From assembly GCA_035649575.1 (NCBI GenBank), contig DASRJH010000284.1:1-38701 (forward strand): a DNA stretch of 38,701 bases, given 5' to 3'. The notes under the pieces were generated by a model. That model did no database searches and was not told the origin of the DNA. It saw only the letters and a program-made list of their open reading frames with translations. The position numbers were made by a program, and so were the translations under genes. The DNA comes from DASVAL01 sp035649575. Lineage in GTDB: Bacteria; Planctomycetota; UBA1135; UBA2386. Numbering within the stretch: position 1 is the first letter of the stretch; each line of letters starts with the position of its first letter. Below are positions 33,110 to 38,701 of this stretch, piece after piece.

Positions 33110-33450
33110 CTACTGCGCTGCGCGCAGGACCAGGCGGATCGGCGTGACGCGATCGTTGGGTCCGACTTCGACGCGCACGCGCGACTGCTCACAGCCGAGT
33201 GCAAACGGCGTGAGGTCTACGAAGCCCGTCGGCAGCAGGATCAGCTTGCTGCGCCAGGCTGGCAGCGAGTAGCTGCCAGCGCGTTCGTCCTGATTCCACT
33301 GCAGCCTGAACTTCGGTGGCACGCCACCCGACGGGAACGTCACCGCTACCTCGCAGAGGCTCACGTTCTCGGGCAACCTGGCCTCGATCCTCGAGGTCGC
33401 GTTTGCCACGACCTCGATCGGGATCGGCGTGAACAGGTACTCTCGGCCTG
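33110..33450 (-). pseudogene. C-terminal stub of a carboxypeptidase-regulatory-like protein
   Basis: The minus strand reads EYLFTPIPIEVVANATS, RIEARLPENVSLCEVAVTF and PKFRLQWNQDERAGSYSL down to the stop at 33110. The alternating strands with a conserved LPEN-x-x-L motif and a final RVRVEVGPNDRVTPIRLV resemble the last beta-sandwich of such surface proteins. There is a possible GTG in the middle (33409) but no signal peptide and no upstream body before the GntR promoter. Most likely the tail of a gene whose 5' part was lost. Confidence 0.45.
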
Positions 33451-33505
33451 ATTGCCCACTTCGGTGGACTCGATCGGTGGGCGCAGGCGTTCTGATTTGG
33501 CAGTA

Positions 33506-33526
33506 ATCCCAGCCAGCGCCTGGGAT
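33506..33526. repeat. Small perfect hairpin upstream of the GntR operon
   Basis: ATCCCAG (33506-33512) and CTGGGAT (33520-33526) pair around a seven-base loop. It lies about 110 bases before the operator at 33634. It could be a terminator for the region to the left or a second regulator site. Confidence 0.3.
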
Positions 33527-33633
33527 GAACGGAGCCGGTTCTCATCACGCCCCCGTACGACGTCGCCACTTCGTTCGCATCGCGATCGCAGCTCCAACCC
33601 CACCGCCCGCGTCGCAACCCCGTTCAAGGTGTG

Positions 33634-33657
33634 ACCGTCCTAGGCCGATAGGACGGT
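33634..33657 (+). promoter_or_regulatory. Perfect 9-bp inverted-repeat operator overlapping the GntR start codon
   Basis: Arms ACCGTCCTA (33634-33642) and TAGGACGGT (33649-33657) are exact reverse complements with a six-base spacer. The right arm reaches into the first candidate start codon (GTG at 33656-33658) of the GntR gene. Binding of the regulator would cover the start site, so autorepression of the whole operon is likely. If the real start is the second GTG (33659), the site ends two bases before it. Confidence 0.65.
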
Positions 33658-34051
33658 GGTGCACCTGCGCGTCGATCCACACAGCCTCTGCCCGCCGAGC
33701 CAGCAACTCGTCGCCGGCGTGCTGGACGCGATCGCGCGCGGCGAGCTGCGCCCCGGCGACAAGCTGCCGCCGGTGCGCGCGCTCGCGGCGGCCGTGCTGG
33801 TCAACCCGAACACGGTCGGCAAGGCCTGGCGCGACCTCGAGCACCTCGGCGTCACCGAAGGACGCAACGGGTCGGGCGTGTTCGTGACCGCGCGCGGCCC
33901 CGAGGTCGCGCGCGCGACGCGGCTCGCCGAGACGCTCGACGAACTGCAGCAGGCGGTGCAGCGCGCGCTGCGCGCCGGGCACAGCAAGACGACATTGAGG
34001 ACGGCGATCGACGCGCTGCTGCGCTTTGACGCCGCGGGAGTGAAGGGATGA
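33656..34051 (+). CDS. GntR-family (YtrA-type) regulator of the ABC operon
   Basis: A protein of about 131 residues, start GTG at 33656 or 33659. Winged helix about 15-78: SQQLVAGVLDAIARGELRP, GDKLPPVRALAAAVLV, recognition helix NPNTVGKAWRDLEHLGV, wing RNGSGVFVTARG. Short tail (80-131). The stop overlaps the ABC ATPase start by four bases (ATGA), so the gene is the first of a coupled three-gene operon. Expected to repress its own operon through the inverted repeat at 33634-33657 until a signal such as envelope stress or an antibiotic is sensed, as known for YtrA; the signal is inference. Confidence 0.88.
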   Translation: MVHLRVDPHSLCPPSQQLVAGVLDAIARGELRPGDKLPPVRALAAAVLVNPNTVGKAWRDLEHLGVTEGRNGSGVFVTARGPEVARATRLAETLDELQQAVQRALRAGHSKTTLRTAIDALLRFDAAGVKG

Positions 34052-34803
34052 ACGACGTGTTGACGGTGAAGGGACTCGAACTCGGCTTCCGCCGGAAGGC
34101 CGTGCTGCGCGGCCTCGACCTGCAGCTCGCCCCGGGCAAGGTGACGGTGCTGCTCGGCGCCAACGGCGCCGGCAAGAGCACGCTGCTGCGCGTGCTGCTC
34201 GGCGTGCTGCGGCCGGCGGCCGGCAGCGTGCGGCTGTTCGGTCTCGACCCGCTGCGCGCGCACCGCGCGGTGCTGCAGCGGATCGGCTACGTGCCGGACA
34301 CACCCGACGTGTATCCGTGGATGACGCCCGCGGAGCTGTTCGTGTTCCTGCGCCCCCACTACCCGACCTGGAACGCAGAGCGCTGCTTTCAGCTGTGCGA
34401 GCGGCTCGCGGTGCCGCTGCAGACGAAGTTCGCGGCGCTGTCGCGCGGCCAGGGCATGAAGACGATGCTCGTCGCGGCGCTGGCCAGCGAGCCGGAGGTG
34501 CTGCTGCTCGACGAGCCGTTCGCGGGTCTCGACCCGCTCGTGCGCGAAGAGGTGCTGCAGTGTGTGGTCGCCGAGCTGCGCGACGGCGAACGCACGGTGC
34601 TGTGCGCGACGCACGAGCTCGAGATCGCCTCTCGCATCGCCGACCGCATCGCCGTGATGCACGACGGCCGCATCGTGCGGCACGGCGGGCTGGCCGAGGT
34701 GCTCGGCGCCGACGGCGAAGCAACCCAGATCCCGAGCGGGCTGCACCGGCTGCTGGCCGAGGCGACCGCGGCGGCGCCGATCGCGCCGGAGGTGGCGGTA
34801 TGA
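34048..34803 (+). CDS. ABC transporter ATP-binding protein (YtrB-like)
   Basis: A protein of 251 residues, complete. Walker A LLGANGAGKST (residues 35-45), Q-loop region RIGYVPDTPDVYPWM, signature LSRGQGMKTML (131-141; LSRGQ replaces the usual LSGGQ, as in the YtrB group), Walker B VLLLDEPFAGLDP (151-163), and H-loop ATHELEIA with H189. The start overlaps the GntR stop (ATGA at 34048-34051), and its own stop overlaps the permease start (ATGA at 34800-34803). It provides energy to the permease. This is the intact counterpart of the stub at 22239. Confidence 0.92.
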   Translation: MNDVLTVKGLELGFRRKAVLRGLDLQLAPGKVTVLLGANGAGKSTLLRVLLGVLRPAAGSVRLFGLDPLRAHRAVLQRIGYVPDTPDVYPWMTPAELFVFLRPHYPTWNAERCFQLCERLAVPLQTKFAALSRGQGMKTMLVAALASEPEVLLLDEPFAGLDPLVREEVLQCVVAELRDGERTVLCATHELEIASRIADRIAVMHDGRIVRHGGLAEVLGADGEATQIPSGLHRLLAEATAAAPIAPEVAV

Positions 34804-36710
34804 ACCTCGCTCTGGCCTGGTGTGGCAAGGAATGGCGCGCGCAGCGCGGCTTCCTGCTCGGGTACGCAGCCTTGATGTTCGCGACCGTCGCCGCGGTGCT
34901 GACGATCGCGCACTGGCGCAACGTGTTCCTGCAGGATCAGAGCCGGCTCGCCGCGGCGGTGCTGGTGTTCGGCGTGACCGGCGCGATCGGCTGCGTGTTC
35001 GCGGCCGCGCACGCGGTCCGCGGCGAAAGCGTCGGCCGCGACGACCAGCTGTGGCGCCGGCTGCCCGGTGCGCTGCTGCCGGCGTTCGCCGGCAAGCTGC
35101 TGTTCGTCGCGCTGCTGCTGCCGGGTCTCGTGCTGGCCGGCTTCGCGGTCGGACAGCTCTACGTCGCCGCGATGGGCTTCGACTTCGCGAGCGCGCTCGC
35201 GATCGCCGACCTCGTCGCCGTCTACCCCGACGCGTTCTTCACCGGCTGCTCGCTGCTGCCGTGGGTGTTCGCGGTCGCCTGCTGGATGCCCGGCGCGCGG
35301 CTCGCGATCGGCGCCACCGCGCTGCTGGTGGCCGGCCTCGCGACCGCGGTCAGCGGCGTGCTCGCCCCGGCGCGCGGGCTCGCCGACACGCTGGCGGGGA
35401 CAATGCTGTGGTCCTGGACGCTCGGTCTCGGCCTCGCCGTCGCGGGCGTGTCGTGCGTGATCGGCCGGCGCGGCGGCAGCCACGCGCGCTCGGCGAAGCT
35501 CGGCGCCGCGACTGCGTTCGTCGGTCTGGTGCCGTGCGCAGCGTGGCTGGGGTCCTGGCTGCTCGCCTACTGGTGGCCGGACGCCCAGCGACTCCTGTAC
35601 TTCAACGGCGTCGGCGTGACTGCCGACGGCCGCTATGCCGTGATCCAGGGCCCCGCGAGATACCGTTGGCCGGACTTCGCCGTGCGCATCGACCTGAAGA
35701 CGGGCGAAGCCACGCAGTTGTCTGCTCCCGGAGAGCAAACGACCACGACCTGTGACCTTCCCGCCGAGGCGGCGATCCGCGCCGGCTTCGCCGTCATCTG
35801 GGATGTCGCCACGGGGGTCGTCCGGGTCGTCGAACTGGCGACCTTGACCTCCTCGGCCACGACGATGGACGAACGCCACATGCCCGTGGACCTCCCCGCA
35901 GCGCTCGCGGCGACGAGAAGGTCGATGTCGCCGCTGCGGCAGCCCGGCAACCTGCCGGCCTGGTTCGAAGGCGGCGAATTGTGCCTGCAGATGGCCGACG
36001 GGACAGTCGCGCGCGAACCGCTCGTGCCGCGGCACGGCTTCTGCCGGCCGGCGGGCCACGGCTTCGTGCACATGAATGCTGATCGCCAACCGGGCGCGGC
36101 TTGGCACGGCTACGACCTGGCGACGCGTCGGCGCTTCGCGCTGCCAGCCGATGTGTCGTCGAGGTGCATCGCAGTCGCGGGGACGTGGCTGCTGTGGCCA
36201 CAGGGCCGTGATCGACCGTGGCAGCGCTTCGATCCGTCGACGGGCCAGGCGACCCCGATCCCGGCGCTTCCGTACCACAGCGATTGTCTCGGCCTGCTCG
36301 ACGACGCGACCGCCGTGTTCTGCAACCCGCGGGCCAACCAGACGCCCGTGATCGGGCTCTACCGACCGCAGAGCGACGAGTTCGTCGAGTTGCAGCTACC
36401 GTCGCATCGGTTCGTGCAGGAAGAACGATGGAATGCGTCGCGCGGTCAGGGCGACGCGGTCTACGGGCAGCGCGACCCGCGCGGCCGCATGCTGCTGTAT
36501 CTGAGCCGCCAGAAGCCCGGCAACCTGATCATCGCCGTCGACCCGGCCACGCACGCCTGCGAGGTGCTGCTGAAGACCGAACTGCTGGCGCAGATCCTCG
36601 CGTTCCCGAGTGACACCGAAGCGGTCTGCTGCGAGGACTACCGGTTCTTCGTGCGCTACGACCTGCGCAGCGGCGCGCGCACGGTCATCTACCCGCGGGA
36701 AGCGCAGTGA
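34800..36710 (+). CDS. ABC permease with a large C-terminal beta-propeller-like domain
   Basis: A protein of 636 residues. The N-terminal 260 residues carry about eight transmembrane helices (GFLLGYAALMFATVAAVL; AAAVLVFGVTGAIGCVFAA; GKLLFVALLLPGLVLAGFAV; LAIGATALLVAGLATAVSG; LGLGLAVAGVSCVIG; LGAATAFVGLVPCAAWLGSW). The remaining 370 residues are soluble and beta-rich, with repeated blade-like units (GRYAVIQGPARY; GTWLLWPQGRDRPWQRFDPS; DDATAVFCNPRANQTPVIGL; GRMLLYLSRQKPGNLIIAVD; FFVRYDLRSGARTVIYP), suggesting a beta-propeller on the outside. YtrC-type permeases of this size with such a domain are unusual. Its stop overlaps the end of the antisense deiodinase-like gene by 22 bases. The domain could bind the ligand or exported substrate; function is inference. 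Confidence 0.8.
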   Translation: MNLALAWCGKEWRAQRGFLLGYAALMFATVAAVLTIAHWRNVFLQDQSRLAAAVLVFGVTGAIGCVFAAAHAVRGESVGRDDQLWRRLPGALLPAFAGKLLFVALLLPGLVLAGFAVGQLYVAAMGFDFASALAIADLVAVYPDAFFTGCSLLPWVFAVACWMPGARLAIGATALLVAGLATAVSGVLAPARGLADTLAGTMLWSWTLGLGLAVAGVSCVIGRRGGSHARSAKLGAATAFVGLVPCAAWLGSWLLAYWWPDAQRLLYFNGVGVTADGRYAVIQGPARYRWPDFAVRIDLKTGEATQLSAPGEQTTTTCDLPAEAAIRAGFAVIWDVATGVVRVVELATLTSSATTMDERHMPVDLPAALAATRRSMSPLRQPGNLPAWFEGGELCLQMADGTVAREPLVPRHGFCRPAGHGFVHMNADRQPGAAWHGYDLATRRRFALPADVSSRCIAVAGTWLLWPQGRDRPWQRFDPSTGQATPIPALPYHSDCLGLLDDATAVFCNPRANQTPVIGLYRPQSDEFVELQLPSHRFVQEERWNASRGQGDAVYGQRDPRGRMLLYLSRQKPGNLIIAVDPATHACEVLLKTELLAQILAFPSDTEAVCCEDYRFFVRYDLRSGARTVIYPREAQ

Positions 36711-37345
36711 CTCCGCGCAGCTGAGGGTGCATGGCAGCTTGGTTCGCGCGCGAGCAGCGAACCCAACGCGGCTTCGAGCGGCGCCGGATCGGCCCACGGC
36801 AGCTTGTCGGCGATGCGACCGGACCGATCGATCAGGAACGCGGGACTCGGCAGGTCCGAGAACAGCGCGCGCGACGTGTCGTCCATGCCGTCGACGTAGA
36901 TCGGCAGCGTCACTTCGAGCTCGTCGCGGATGCGGCACGCGAGCGCAACCCGTTCGGCGAACGTGCGCGGCTGCGCCACGTCCGCGAACGCCATGCGGCC
37001 GGCGTGTGGCTCCCTCTGTTCGATCACCGCGAACACGACGTCGTTCGACGACTCGTATTTCTTCGCGAGCTGCCGCAGACCTGCGGCCGCGCGGCGGAAC
37101 GGTGGTCACGTGAAGCCCGCCTTGATCACGACCACGACGCGGCCGCGCCACGCGGACAGCGAACGAACCGTTCCGTCGAGGCCCGTGAGCACGAGGTCGG
37201 GCGCCATGGTGCCGACCGCCGGTGCCGCGGCGCGGAACTGTGCGCGGTCGTAGAGATCCTCGGCGCGCTTCTCCATCTGTGCTCTGGCAGCGCCGGCCAG
37301 CAGCGAAAGCGCGAACGGGACGAGCAGACTGGTTGCAGCGTTCAT
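36689..37345 (-). CDS. Deiodinase-like exported thioredoxin-fold selenoprotein (UGA read as Sec)
   Basis: Read through a TGA at 37106-37108, one frame gives 218 residues. Residues 1-22 are a signal peptide (SLLVPFALSLLAGAARAQ). A thioredoxin/redoxin fold follows: APDLVLTGLDGTVRSLSAW, then VVVVIKAGFT-U80-PPFRRAA. The T-U-PPF motif is the hallmark of iodothyronine deiodinase-like selenoproteins. Downstream, PTFAERVALACRIRDE, PIYVDGMDDTSRALF and SPAFLIDRSGRIADKLPW match the second half of that family (the MDD and ID-x-x-G-x-I elements). The frame stays open for 138 codons after the UGA, and a SECIS-like hairpin follows the UGA (37064-37091). Start ATG overlaps the upstream lipoprotein stop (ATGA). 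Without Sec, gene callers would report two fragments. It probably acts as a periplasmic redox or dehalogenase-type enzyme; the substrate is unknown. A point mutation TGC to TGA (pseudogene) is the main alternative. Confidence 0.78.
37064..37091 (-). promoter_or_regulatory. Candidate bacterial SECIS element
   Basis: In the mRNA, 18 bases after the UGA, GCCGCA pairs with UGCGGC around the loop GGUC (37072-37087). A lower stem CGCG/CGCG adds four pairs after a four-base 3' bulge (37064-37091). The apex GCAGGUCUGC is identical to the top of the well-known E. coli fdhF SECIS hairpin, whose GGUC-type loop is bound by SelB. The bulged U of the E. coli element is not evident. The stem lies inside the coding sequence, as bacterial SECIS elements do. 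Confidence 0.65.
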
Positions 37346-38412
37346 CGGTCGGAGCTCCGGGTTTCGGCCAGGTCACGCGCGACGCGGAACCCGATGTCGT
37401 CGGTGCGAACGTCGGGCCGCTGCCGCATGCGGAAGGAGTTGCGCAGATACATGCCGTCGAGCACGAACGAGCCGCCGCGCAGCACCTGGAACTCGGCCGG
37501 CGCCCCGTGTGCCTGCTTTCGGTCCTGCCACGCATCGCTGGTCCACTCGAACGCGTTGCCGGTCATGTCCCAGAGGCCGAAGCCGTTCGCAGCGAAGCGG
37601 GCCTTCGCCCGCAGCGAGCCCGACTCCTGGTTCGCCGCGCCGCGGCGGTAGAGGTTGCCATAGGCGAACACGAACGAAGCGGGCCCGCGCGCCGCCTTCT
37701 CCCACTCGACCTCACTCGGTAGCCGGTGCCGCACGCCGGTCGCGTGTGTGCGCCACTCGCAGTAGGCCAACGCGCCGGCGAGGCTGACCGTGACCACCGG
37801 CAGGTCCGGCACGTCGGTCGACCACTTCCCGTTCGTGTCGCGTGTGCAGCGGAACTTCTTCGAGTCGAACGCGCACCAGCCCGCGTCGACCTCGCCGACC
37901 GCGTCGAGGAACACGGCGAACTCGGCGTTGCTGACCTCGGACCGCGCGAGCAGGAACGCCGGCACGTCGACGATGCGGACCGGCCGTTCGTCTTCCTGGC
38001 CGATGCCGAGCGTGTCGCCGATCACGGCCGGGCCCGCGGGGACGAAGCCGAAGTCCTGCCCGGTGCGCGCGTTCGGCGGCGGCGGCGTCACGACGACACG
38101 CAACGTCGCGTGACCGGGCAGCGCGTTCGGAAACAACGGCGCCGCGATCTCGAGGTCCCCGTCCGGCATGTGGGCGCGCAGCACGTAGGCGCCCGGCACG
38201 ACGTCCAGCTCGTGCGCCGCCGCGTCGCCGAGTTCGGCCAGGGGCCTGACCTCGTCGCCGTCGACGACCGCGAGCGACAGCGGCAGGCGGGCCGGGTTGG
38301 CGACGTGCAGGTGCGCGGTCCCGGCAGCGGGTCCGAGCGGAGCCGATCGGCAAGCGGCGGCCGCGAGGCACGCCGCGAGCAGCAGGGCGGCGTAGCGGAG
38401 CGGGATGGTCAT
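37342..38412 (-). CDS. Formylglycine-generating-enzyme-like (SUMF1/FGE-sulfatase) lipoprotein
   Basis: A protein of 356 residues. Signal sequence with a lipobox at the end of LLAACLAAAAC (lipidated C15 or C21), so membrane-anchored outside the cytoplasm. Residues about 30-110 form a beta-sandwich (AAHELDVVPGAYVLRAHMPD) of PEGA or regulatory type. Residues about 118-346 are the SUMF1 domain: GFVPAGPAVIG, ARSEVSNAEFAVFLDAVG, LPVVTVSLAGALAYCEW, RHRLPSEVEWEKAARG, GLWDMTGNAFEWTSDAW, QVLRGGSFVLDGMYLRNSFR, IGFRVARD. The catalytic cysteine pair of true FGE is not visible, so it may be a binding or scaffold domain. Its stop overlaps the deiodinase-like start (ATGA at 37342-37345), giving a two-gene operon. 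TAAGGT about 35 bases before the ATG may be the -10 box. Confidence 0.88.
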   Translation of the reverse strand: MTIPLRYAALLLAACLAAAACRSAPLGPAAGTAHLHVANPARLPLSLAVVDGDEVRPLAELGDAAAHELDVVPGAYVLRAHMPDGDLEIAAPLFPNALPGHATLRVVVTPPPPNARTGQDFGFVPAGPAVIGDTLGIGQEDERPVRIVDVPAFLLARSEVSNAEFAVFLDAVGEVDAGWCAFDSKKFRCTRDTNGKWSTDVPDLPVVTVSLAGALAYCEWRTHATGVRHRLPSEVEWEKAARGPASFVFAYGNLYRRGAANQESGSLRAKARFAANGFGLWDMTGNAFEWTSDAWQDRKQAHGAPAEFQVLRGGSFVLDGMYLRNSFRMRQRPDVRTDDIGFRVARDLAETRSSDR

Positions 38413-38535
38413 GCGCCGCGAGAGACCCGTGACGGCGCCGGACCTTACCGGAATGCGCGGCTTCTGGCGCGCAGGGTCAGGAACGGCTCGCAGTCATCCC
38501 CGCGCGACCAGCCCGATTCTCGGATCGCCCTGTCC

Positions 38536-38558
38536 GGCTCGCGCACCGTGCGCGAGCC
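38536..38558. repeat. Perfect 10-bp hairpin in the divergent intergenic region
   Basis: GGCTCGCGCA (38536-38545) and TGCGCGAGCC (38549-38558) pair around CCG, in the 207 bases between the divergent starts at 38412 and 38620. It could act as a transcription terminator or structure in either leader. Confidence 0.4.
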
Positions 38559-38571
38559 GCAGGCCGCTCAT

Positions 38572-38585
38572 CGGGTGATCACCCG
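38572..38585. promoter_or_regulatory. 14-base perfect palindrome before the rightmost gene
   Basis: CGGGTGATCACCCG is a perfect palindrome 35 bases before the ATG at 38620. Its place between divergent genes suggests an operator. Confidence 0.35.
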
Positions 38586-38619
38586 TGTGACGGCCGCTGC
38601 GTGCCGAACTACCACCGAC

Positions 38620-38701
38620 ATGAGAGCCTCGCACTCGTCGTGCGCCGCAGCGGTGGCGCTGTTGATCGGCGGCCAGGTCGCCGGCCAGATCTCGTGGCAG
38701 C
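38620..38701 (+). CDS. Start of a secreted protein, cut by the right edge
   Basis: From ATG 38620 the visible 27 codons encode a signal peptide: MRASHSSCAAAVALLIGG, then QVAGQISWQ, running off the window. The hydrophobic core and the GQ/AGQ end match signal peptides of neighbouring exported proteins. No domain is visible in the portion present. Confidence 0.55.
   Translation, partial: MRASHSSCAAAVALLIGGQVAGQISWQ

Noticed and set aside
37106..37345. A 79-residue gene ending at the TGA, and a separate gene starting at 37036.
   Set aside because: Both lie in one frame and together make a complete family member; treating them as two genes leaves a redoxin without its active-site half.
37342..38412. 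EgtB/SenA-like enzyme for ergothioneine or selenoneine synthesis.
   Set aside because: The DinB domain expected in those enzymes is not fused here, and the protein is a lipoprotein with a different N-terminal domain. The DinB proteins at 22499 and 25010 are far away and not coupled.

Overview
The window is about 38.7 kb of very GC-rich bacterial DNA. Two secreted proteins (1704-2690 and 19675-21462) end in a low-complexity module rich in LPIG/FLGAPGC-type motifs. Together with many carboxypeptidase-regulatory-like surface proteins, an ECF sigma factor with a membrane-anchored extension, a membrane pyrophosphatase and a deiodinase-like protein, this suggests an uncultured-type Planctomycetota chromosome. 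That assignment is inference from protein style; there is no rRNA, tRNA or CRISPR array in the window.

Layout. 1-5.2 kb: a broken ECF sigma gene at the left edge, a secreted dienelactone-hydrolase-like enzyme, a secreted surface protein, a tandem PARP-type zinc-finger protein, an outer-membrane-barrel-like protein and a decayed nucleotidyltransferase locus. 5.2-9.6 kb: a coupled pair of exported amidohydrolase-like proteins. 9.7-13.1 kb: gene stubs, a ParB-N-domain protein, a membrane-anchored surface protein, and a REP-associated transposase with a cluster of REP-like repeats and a near-consensus promoter. 13.1-17.7 kb: a K+-dependent-type membrane pyrophosphatase, a small secreted protein, an NADP-binding oxidoreductase and a coupled MarR/SRPBCC pair. 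17.7-21.5 kb: a squalene-cyclase-fold secreted protein and a duplicated nidogen-like secreted protein. 21.8-26.2 kb: a decayed GntR/ABC locus, two DinB-fold proteins, a small membrane protein, a di-haem peroxidase and a glyoxalase-fold protein. 26.2-33.5 kb: a block of minus-strand genes (surface or anchored proteins, a lipoprotein, a FemAB/GNAT-like acyltransferase, a sterol-desaturase-family hydroxylase, a gene stub). 33.6-36.7 kb: an intact GntR - ABC ATPase - permease operon. 36.7-38.4 kb: a minus-strand operon of a formylglycine-generating-enzyme-like lipoprotein and a deiodinase-like protein.

The most interesting locus is at 36689-38412. The deiodinase-like gene has an in-frame TGA exactly at the redox position of the motif GFT-(UGA)-PPF. 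The same frame stays open for 138 further codons that carry the rest of the family fold. Immediately downstream of the UGA the RNA can form a hairpin with a GGUC apical loop, the hallmark of bacterial SECIS elements. I interpret it as an undetected selenoprotein that an ordinary gene caller would split in two. It is translationally coupled (ATGA overlap) to a SUMF1/FGE-like lipoprotein.

A second theme is gene decay. At least seven stubs or frameshifted genes lie between intact genes: ECF sigma, nucleotidyltransferase pair, two secreted-protein tails, an AlkA-like head, an ABC ATPase reduced to its Walker A half, and a carboxypeptidase-regulatory-like tail. The GntR/ABC locus near 22 kb looks like a collapsed relative of the intact operon near 34 kb. 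Several promoters are very close to the start codon, so many transcripts may be leaderless or nearly so.
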